Source: Brachionus plicatilis
Taxonomy: Eukaryota; Rotifera; Eurotatoria; Ploima; Brachionidae
Length of the DNA stretch: 64,000 bases
Direction of reading: 5' to 3'
NCBI GenBank assembly: GCA_010279815.1
Contig: QEOQ01000226.1
Location: forward strand, 957,679-1,021,678
The notes under the pieces were generated by a model that was given only the letters and a program-made list of their open reading frames with translations, made no database searches and was not told the DNA's origin. The number at the start of each line of letters is the position of its first letter. Within the stretch, counting starts at the first letter, position 1. Below are positions 56,964 to 64,000 of this stretch, one piece after another. A program made the translations under genes and the position numbers.

Positions 56964-57117
56964 ATTTTTCCATTTTTTTTTGACAAAATATTATATGGTC
57001 AGTAAAATAATGTATATTTAATCAGTAAATAAACTTCAGTAAATTAATTAAAAAGAAATAGCAAAAATATTTATTTATTCAGTAAACTTATTGAATTTTA
57101 GTTAACTGACAGTAAAA

Positions 57118-57300
57118 TTACTGTTTGATGAGTGCTCTTAAAGCATTTTTCGGGCGTCCTGGCCCACGCGCTTCGGACTCCGTTTCAAAAGTGCCTTGAG
57201 GTTCGTATATTTTTCCAACACCGGGCGTTTTCTTATAAACAGGTGCCTCAATTTCTTCAGCTTCAACGTCAGTATCATCGCTACGATAATTACAATTTTG
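57118..57300 (-). pseudogene. Orphan exon-like coding segment with AT-hook-like PGRPK
   Basis: An acceptor ATTATTTTCAG ends at 57301. The 183-nt frame after it reads QNCNYRSDDTDVEAEEIEAP, VYKKTPGVGKIYEPQGTFET, ESEARGPGRPKNALRALIKQ and a TAA at 57118-57120. Acidic, then PGRPK (AT-hook-like). GC is far above the flanks. Both sides carry CAGTAAA/TTTACTG-type repeats (56999-57120, 57310-57335), so it may be cargo or a terminal exon of a mobile element. No upstream exon was found before TAF6. Family unknown. Confidence 0.45.
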
Positions 57301-57344
57301 CTGAAAATAATTTTCTGAATAAAATTTACTGATGGGATAATCAT

Positions 57345-57762
57345 ATGCCTTTTTTTTAAATAAATTTTATATTATTTGTCTTGTTTTCGAATTGACTTAC
57401 TTTCTTTATCAATTATCAATAAAAATCATCACATAAAAATACCAAAAATTTATATTCAAGTGCTTAACCAAAACCTAATCATGGAACCAAAATCTGAAGT
57501 TTCTTAGTCTCAGACTTCAAAGTCAAATTTTAAGTCAAGGCAAAAAAATTGCCACTAAAAAAATCAATTAAAAGCCCGTTTTTATTAATAGATTAAATTT
57601 TAATTTAAAATTTAAATTAAAGGAAAGATACATTTGTCATTAATGAAAAAATTTAAACAAAATTTTGATCTAAATCATTCATTTAAACACATGTGTTGAA
57701 CGTTTTGAAATTAAATTTTATTAAATCTAAAGTTAAATGATGTGCCGTTCATTTTGGCTAAA
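57345..57762. other. Upstream region of TAF6
   Basis: No gene. AAGTCAAATTTTAAGTCAAG-type units at 57525-57545 belong to the dispersed GTCAAAGTC repeats. The TAF6 promoter should lie here. Confidence 0.4.
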
Positions 57763-60700
57763 ATGAATCGAATATCGAATGAAACAAATTCAACTGACCC
57801 GTCAAAAAAGGACGACAATTCCAGTCAACCAGCTGTAATTGTCGCTGGCAATGATTCCATTAAGCTCATGGCCGAATCAATCGGCATCAACAACATGAGT
57901 GAAGAGGCTTGTAGAGAACTGGCCAACGACCTTACTTTTGCCATTAAATCCATTTTGCTGGTAAAGAAAAAAACTAAAAAGCCACCAAAAAAATAAAAAA
58001 AAATTTAAGGATGCCCAAAAATATTGCCGAAAAAGTAGACGAAAAATGCTCAATCCTTCAGACATTGATTATGCTCTTAAAATTCGATCTTTTGAAGTAA
58101 TTTAATAAAAAAAAAATTGAATAAAACTTTTTTTTTTCTAAATTCCTTTTTAGCCAATTTATGGATTTTATTCAAACGATCAAATACCTTTCAGGTGTTC
58201 GACCATGACTGGAGGAAACGGTGGAGGCCGCTGTGTTTTCTATGTAGATGATCAAATGCTAGACTTAAACGAAGTCATATCACTTAACAATTCAAGCATA
58301 AGACTTCCCAATGATTTTGTCATTGATGGTAAATTTGTGTAAGGAAAAAAAATATTTTTTTTATGAAAAATTTTCAGCACATTGGTTGGCAATTGAGGGT
58401 GTACAGCCGTCTGTGCCCGAAAATCCTCAATTAGTCAGCAGGGACATACAAAAACAAGAGGCTATCGAAGGAGCATCGGTTAAATCAAAAGAAAAAATTG
58501 GCCTTCCAATCCAAAAGACCAACATTGGCGAAAATCTTGTCAAACTCAAAAATCTGGTGCCACACGACCTGTCCATGGAACAACAATTTTATTTCAAAGA
58601 AATAACTGAAGCTTGTGTTGGTGCCGATGAGCAAAAGCGAACAGTATTCTTCTATTAATTAAAAAAAATCGGCTTTAAAAATTGTTTAAAAGGAAGCACT
58701 CAATAGTCTTAGCATTGATCCAGGTTTGCATCAACTTTTACCCAGATTTATTCTGTTCATAACTGAGGGAGTAAGATGACTTTTTTTTTTAAAGTATGAT
58801 GTCCTAATTTTGTCTTCAAGGTTCGACTTAACATAGTCCAATTGAACATGGCTATTTTAATTTATCTAATGCGAATGGCCAAGGCTCTCATCGAGAATAA
58901 ATCAATATATCTAGAAAAATATGTAATTTTTTTTTATTTAATAATTTAGAGGAAAATTAAAGAACTGCTCGAATATCTTGATCTAAAATATTAAAAGGAA
59001 AAAATCAGGAAAAATTTTAGAAAAATGTTTTTTATTCTATTTTCGCAGAGAATAAATTAGAAAAAAACAAAGTTTTTAGTTTTTCTGTATATTTCTTTAC
59101 TTTTATTGAATACTAAAATAAAAATGCAGCAACATTTATTCTATTTTTTTTATTTTTATTTAAAAAAATTTTAAGCCTCATAGGCAAGTTGAAAAATAAA
59201 AAAAAATCTGATTTACAAATCACATTAAGTTTCATAAATAATTAATCCATATAAAATTTTATAAATATTTTACAGTCTAGATTAGATAAAAGAGAAGTAA
59301 AAAAAGAAAAAAAAATCTTAATAATTAAGAAATTGCAGGCTTAAGTAAAAGATTCAAGTATTCAAAATAAAAGTAAAAAGTTAAATTACTATCAACTCTA
59401 ATTTTATAAACAAAAAACTAAACTATGAATCTTGCTGAACTATTACCAGACTTTTGGAGAATAGAAAAATGAAAATCAGCATTAAATCACTTAAAATTTG
59501 TGTTTTCATTAAATCACCTATGAGGTTTTTATTGAAATAAATAAATAATTCTGACTAAAAATTTGTTAATGCATTAGAATTTAAAATTGAAAAAAGTTTT
59601 AAACCTTTTTTAATGAATTTTTTCTAATCATTTCACTATCAGAAAAAATTCTGATTTTTTTTTCCATTCTCCAAAAATTTGTTTAAATTTAATTTTGTCT
59701 TGTAAAAAATTTAATAATTTTATTTAGAAAATTTTTTCTCCATTAAAAGAAGTCAATTTTCTTCTATTCATTGACATTCTTCTTAAATATTTATAAATCA
59801 TATAAGAAAATATCTGTTTAATAAATTGTAATAACTTGATAGTTTTTCTATTTATCTTTTTTAAGTTCAATTGAAATATCTTTGATAGGCTTTTTTAATT
59901 TTTTGTCGAAAATTCAATAATTCATTGTTTGAAATTTTTCCTAAAATAATTCTTTAAAAAATTCTAAAAAGCTGAAAATTTGTAGAATATTTATTAAGAG
60001 TTTTATTTAATTGATTTAAAAAAAAGAACACTTTTAAAACTTTTTCTTAAGGAGATGGTTAAAAAACTAAACCAAATAAAAGTTATTTTTATTAAAAATA
60101 AATAATTTTTTCTAAAAATTTGTTCCTGTTAAAGGAAGAATCTATTCTCGAGTGATAAAGGAAAACTCTGCGTTGACTTAAGAAACGCTTGATGTATTAA
60201 ATTATTTTGGTCTATATTTTCTTTGTTATTATTTCATTATTTCTGATATTATTATTTCTATTTTATTTTATTGAAATAATTATTTTTATATAAAATAAAG
60301 AAGGAATGGCAATGTAAATTTTAAAAATAAAAAGTTTTGATGTTCGAAACAAATGATTAGATTCATTGATTAATAATTTATTTTCTTAATTAATAATTAA
60401 TAACAAAATCAAGCAGAATTAAAATTAAGTGATGTTTATTTTGTTAAAAATTCAACAAAATCTTTTTAATAACTCTCTTAAAATTTTTTTTCCAAAAATT
60501 TTGACAAAAAAATTAATAAGTGAATTAAAGATATTTCAATTTTTTTAAAAGATAACCGGAAAAAATATCAAGTGATTTTAATATATCAAAAGAGATATTT
60601 TGAATTTTATCTCGTTTGATTTTTTATTGATAAAATGTATTATTTTTTGGGCTTCTTTTACTTTTAGATTTATTGAAAATTGTTAAACAGAAAAAAAAGC

Positions 60701-61517
60701 AGTTCTTTAGACTAAAAAATTTGTTTCAAAGTTTTAAAATTAATTTCTAGCTGCATGAGCTTTTGCCGTCAATTTTTTCGTGTCTATTAAGCAAACAGCT
60801 TTGTGCCAGACCGGACTATGATAATCATTATGCTTTGAGGGAATTTAGTGCTCTGCTGGTAGGACAAGTTTTGAAGTAAAATTTTTTTTCAATTTTTTTT
60901 TTAATCTAATTTTTGTTCATAGAGCTTATGGATCTACTCTTACATTTTTACAATCGAGAATTATAAATGTGTACGTGAGTGCAATTAAGTCGGAAAAAAG
61001 TTTATTTTCCACACTGTTCGGAGCCATTGTTGGTCTAGCTGAGCTTGGTGATGATGTAAAATTGTCTTTTAAAATAGGAAAAAAATTTAAATTTAAAACT
61101 TTGAGCAGATTTTTGAGAGCGTGGTTCTCGGGATGGTTAAACCCATTGGAGAAAAAATTTCTCAAGTTCTAGATGGTAATATATTGCCTAATGAAAAGCT
61201 TGCTGCTGAACGAGTAAAATTGGAACTTATTGTAAATTTTTACCAAACAAAAAATAGATTGAATATTTTAATTTTTTTTAAAGAAAATAATTTCAAAAAT
61301 TTTTGCCTCCAAATCAACCGAGATTGAGTCGAATTATTTGAACGAAAAGTTTGGGTCATTTATTGGTCAATTGATTTTTCTTGAAATTAACAAGACTAAA
61401 AATCAATCAACAAAAGCGAAAAATCAGGAGATTGATAAAGAACCCAAAAGGCAAGCTAATGAAGTTAACATGTCAAAAAGTTCTTCAGGCCAGTCCGAAG
61501 ACTGGTATTTTAATTAA
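57763..61517 (+). CDS. TAF6: Transcription initiation factor TFIID subunit 6 (TAF6), ten exons
   Basis: Exons 57763-57960, 58010-58096, 58154-58328, 58378-58643, 58693-58770, 58821-58922, 60751-60875, 60923-61055, 61109-61231 and 61284-61517 join in phase to 506 aa. All introns are 47-57 nt except intron 6 (1828 nt). Histone fold at about 30-95: [20 protein letters not shown], then [29 protein letters not shown]. Next come [14 protein letters not shown] and [17 protein letters not shown]. The HEAT-repeat domain (TAF6C) begins with [20 protein letters not shown] and continues through [60 protein letters not shown]. These blocks match human TAF6 one by one. TAF6 pairs with TAF9 through the histone fold and scaffolds TFIID (and SAGA in some lineages) in the nucleus. 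It is about 170 residues shorter than human (about 677) because the C-terminal tail is nearly absent. ATG at 57763; an in-frame GTG at 57742 is not used. Confidence 0.95.
58923..60750. other. TAF6 intron 6
   Basis: 1828 bp between GT at 58923 and AG before 60751. AT-rich; no exon, gene or clear mobile element was recognised in it. Confidence 0.6.
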
Positions 61518-61580
61518 TTTTTTTCATATTTGTATATTAAAATTTTGTATCACATTAAAATGGAATTTGATTTTATTTTT

Positions 61581-61586
61581 AATAAA
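61581..61586 (+). terminator. Poly(A) signal for TAF6
   Basis: AATAAA 64 nt after the stop codon, at the usual distance. Confidence 0.45.
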
Positions 61587-61662
61587 AAAAATTATGTCAG
61601 AAGTTAAACTCTGATTTTTTAAATTGAGATTTTTTTTAAGTTTTAAAATTTAATTTAAAAGA

Positions 61663-61726
61663 ATGGATACAAGCGAGAAATTTTTGACTGCTGCCTCTGG
61701 TATTGGATTAGTAATGGAACTCAAAT
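61663..61726 (+). CDS. Candidate first exon of the next gene
   Basis: ATG at 61663 opens MDTSEKFLTAASGIGLVMELK up to a possible donor AAAT|GTAATT (61727). If not spliced it ends two codons later at a TAA. The codons look protein-like and it lies about 145 bp after TAF6. Its partner exons cannot be proved; the family is unknown. Confidence 0.3.
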
Positions 61727-62964
61727 GTAATTAAATTTTTTTATTTTATTAATAAATCTTTAGAAATCATGAATCATAATATTTAATGAATATTTGGGTC
61801 TATTAAAACTCAAGATCAATGATCTTCAGTTTTCAAGATCAGATTTTTCAATTACTGATACTCATTTTAATTACCTGATATTGGTTTTCAACACCAAAAA
61901 ATAAGTGATACAAAAATTTTTTTTTTAATTAAAATCAATTAGGAAACAAATAAAAAAAAATAAAAAAAAATCTATGAAAATTGACAAGTTAATTATTTTT
62001 TTTTGCCTTTAATGTTGTCTTTTGAAAGCACCAGTGTAAGATTATCTTTAACATTTTGACGAGGCCAACATCAAACTCAGAGAAAAAACTGTTGTATCGG
62101 ATTGACTTAGAACAACCACAAGTTGAATCTATTAAAACACTTTATAAAAGAAAAAAATATTAATATGAAAAAAATGTATATTTAAAAAAGACTAAATGAT
62201 ATTTTGTCAATTAATATATATAAATCAAATCTGTCATGTGACTTAACAAACAAATTTTAGTTAAAAAGAAAAAGTTAAAACAATTTTGTCGAACATTTAT
62301 TAGATTCTGTTTTCATAAATTTTGTTTTTTCATTTTATCAAAATCTATTTATCACGGGGGCTGAAAGGGAGGTTAGCGACCATTCCAAACTGTCCAGGGT
62401 CTTCCCCAAACTATTATTTTAATAAAAAAAATAATATATAAATTTCAATTATAAAAGAAATATTTGTCAATTAAAACAAGATAATTCGTCAGTTATTCAA
62501 GAGTCATTTTTAAAAATTAAACGTCATCTAAATAAATGTTTTGTCAATTATTTTTTATTTTGGTCTGTAAAATTTTTGTCAATTTAAAAAAATATTTGTC
62601 AATGTAATATAATATTTTTTATACATCGCCAGAATTGGCGCAAAATGAAATAAAAATGAAATAAATAAAAATATAAAAAATTTTTCAAGTAAAAAATATT
62701 TTGCCAATGTAATATAATTCAGATTAAAAAAAAAAAAATTCTAAAATAAAAATAAAATTAGGTAAAATAGAAAAAAATTTAAAAAAAAAAAGCGTTATAT
62801 AAATTAAAGAGAAAGTTAAAAAAGGTATGTTTTAATAAATGACAAATATAATTGAAAATTATTAAATAGTTTATTGTCATTTATTTTTTTTATTGACAAA
62901 TATTTTTTTAATTCACAAAATTCCTATTAACAGCTAAAAATTTAAACAGTATTTCTTTTTTCAG

Positions 62965-63045
62965 TACTTTTCTATGTCTAATGTGCAAGGAGCTACCATA
63001 GGTGACCTCCTAGTAGACCACCTCCGCAAGCTAGTCTTGGTGTAG
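62965..63045 (+). CDS. Candidate terminal exon
   Basis: After a good acceptor (TTTCTTTTTTCAG, ending 62964) the frame reads YFSMSNVQGATIGDLLVDHL, RKLVLV and a TAG. High GC for this DNA. Not assignable to a family; could be a mobile-element remnant. Confidence 0.25.
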   Translation, partial: YFSMSNVQGATIGDLLVDHLRKLVLV

Positions 63046-63124
63046 CTTATATATATTATTAAATCAGTCGGGTAGATACAATTTTTGAGATAAAGAAAAT
63101 AATTGTTTTAATTTTATTATGCAG

Positions 63125-63160
63125 AACAAAAAAAAAGCTTCAGATATAAAGAAAAAAGTT
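63125..63160 (+). CDS. Candidate 36-nt microexon
   Basis: An acceptor TTTTATTATGCAG ends at 63124 and a strong donor GTAAGT starts at 63161; between them is NKKKASDIKKKV, open and in one piece. Microexons of 21-42 nt are proven in two other genes of this window. If real, the gene continues past the right edge. Confidence 0.3.
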
Positions 63161-64000
63161 GTAAGTCTAAGGAATTTGATCTGAATACTTTAGAATAAAA
63201 AAATGTTAAAATTGTAAATTAAATTAATTATCTTAAGGATTTATGACTGACTAAAATTAAAAGTTTAATTTATTTGTAAAAATAGAGGTTATTTGAAAAA
63301 TTTTATAACATTCTACATTAGAGCGAGATTAAAATTTAAGTTAAAAAAACATTAAAATAATAATAATTAATAATTTTTCAAATTACCTCTTTTTTTAAAA
63401 TTTAATTACTGGTTCTAAAAAAGAATCTCCTTTAAAAAACCCAGCTTTTATAGTTGAAACTTTTTTACTAACGCAGAGTTTTAGAAAAGGGTGGATTAAA
63501 AGCGCGAGCATTTTTAAATTTAAAAAAATTTACATGGCGAGGTCTTTGTTGACACATGCACCATAAATTGAAACTTGGGTTTTAATCCACGCATTCCTAA
63601 ACAAGGGTATACGGTAGATTGGTTGGATTTTTTATTTAAACAAATTATATAATTCTAACCATAAAAAGCTTATTTGAAAAAGTTGTAGTGAAATTAAGAA
63701 AAACATATTAAGTTTGAATCTAAAAACAAAAAGATAAACTCCAATTTTTAATTTTGAATCTTTAAAAAAGTGAAATAAAACATAAAAAACAAAATCAGAC
63801 TGAAAACTCGAATGAAATTTTTATGACTATTAATTCTGAGGTTAAACTTGATTACTTTTTTAAAAATTTTTTTAAAATCAAAATGAAATTTTTCTAATGA
63901 TTTAATTGTCTTTTTGTACTTTCTTGACTTAGTTTATTTTTTTCAATTTAAAAAAAAAAGCTTTTGTTTTATTATAATTTATAAAAAAAAACAAATTTAG

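Larger units (their letters stand above)
61727..64000. other. AT-rich right edge with weak exon candidates
   Basis: Two weak exon candidates (62965-63045, 63125-63160) are listed separately. A coding-looking stretch is at 62061-62163 (LTRPTSNSEKKLLYRIDLEQ, PQVESIKTLYKRKKY, stop). A GC-richer patch GGGGGCTGAAAGGGAGGTTA is at 62356-62410, and TTTTGTCAATT units recur at 62460-62720. A small inverted repeat at 63480-63600 has TTAGAAAAGGGTGGATTAAA against TTTTAATCCACGCATTCCTA. Confidence 0.4.

Noticed and set aside
57742..57762. Upstream extension of TAF6 from a GTG at 57742
   Set aside because: Eukaryotic initiation at the ATG at 57763 is far more likely.
62356..63050. GC-rich patches considered as tRNA or 5S rRNA
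   Set aside because: No T-loop GTTCRA motif or cloverleaf, and no 5S internal control region.

Overview
This window looks like AT-rich nuclear DNA of an invertebrate animal. By eye well over 70% of it is A or T. It holds orthologues of metazoan genes (DSTYK, ZDHHC5/8, TAF6, PCYT2) interrupted by many introns of about 45-63 nt. A monogonont rotifer such as Brachionus would fit the base composition, intron sizes and mobile elements, but that name is an inference. No bacterial features (operons, ribosome binding sites, CRISPR) and no RNA genes were recognised.

Layout. At 551-760 (+) is the last exon of an ethanolamine-phosphate cytidylyltransferase gene. At 2594-5293 (-) is an uninterrupted 899-codon gene fusing a complete FolD enzyme (methylene-THF dehydrogenase/cyclohydrolase) to a complete HypX/HoxX protein (formyltransferase plus enoyl-CoA-hydratase fold). 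At 10601-18376 (-) is a nine-exon DSTYK kinase gene. From 18.9 to 43 kb there is a gene desert of mobile elements: a MULE with part of its transposase, many palindromic MITEs and LINE remnants. At 44178-52050 (+) is a six-exon palmitoyltransferase of the ZDHHC5/8 (approximated) type whose catalytic DHHC sequence sits on a 21-nt microexon after a 6.3-kb intron full of MITEs. At 52.3-56.1 kb a LINE is split by a Tc1-type insertion. At 57763-61517 (+) is a complete ten-exon TAF6 gene, followed at the right edge by weak candidate exons of another gene.

The genes are functionally unrelated and each is transcribed separately. The biological highlight is the FolD-HypX fusion. FolD makes 10-formyl-THF, and HypX in bacteria uses 10-formyl-THF to make CO for [NiFe]-hydrogenase. 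One polypeptide could therefore run from methylene-THF to CO in an organism not expected to have that hydrogenase.

The second theme is the mobile-element layer. Several MITE groups have readable target-site duplications (8 bp, 9 bp, TA or TTAA). At least three groups with different outer arms share one internal core of about 85 bp flanked by inverted CTCTGCAA/TTGCAGAG blocks. Three small elements or repeat-rich stretches carry short coding-looking stretches that may be captured exons.
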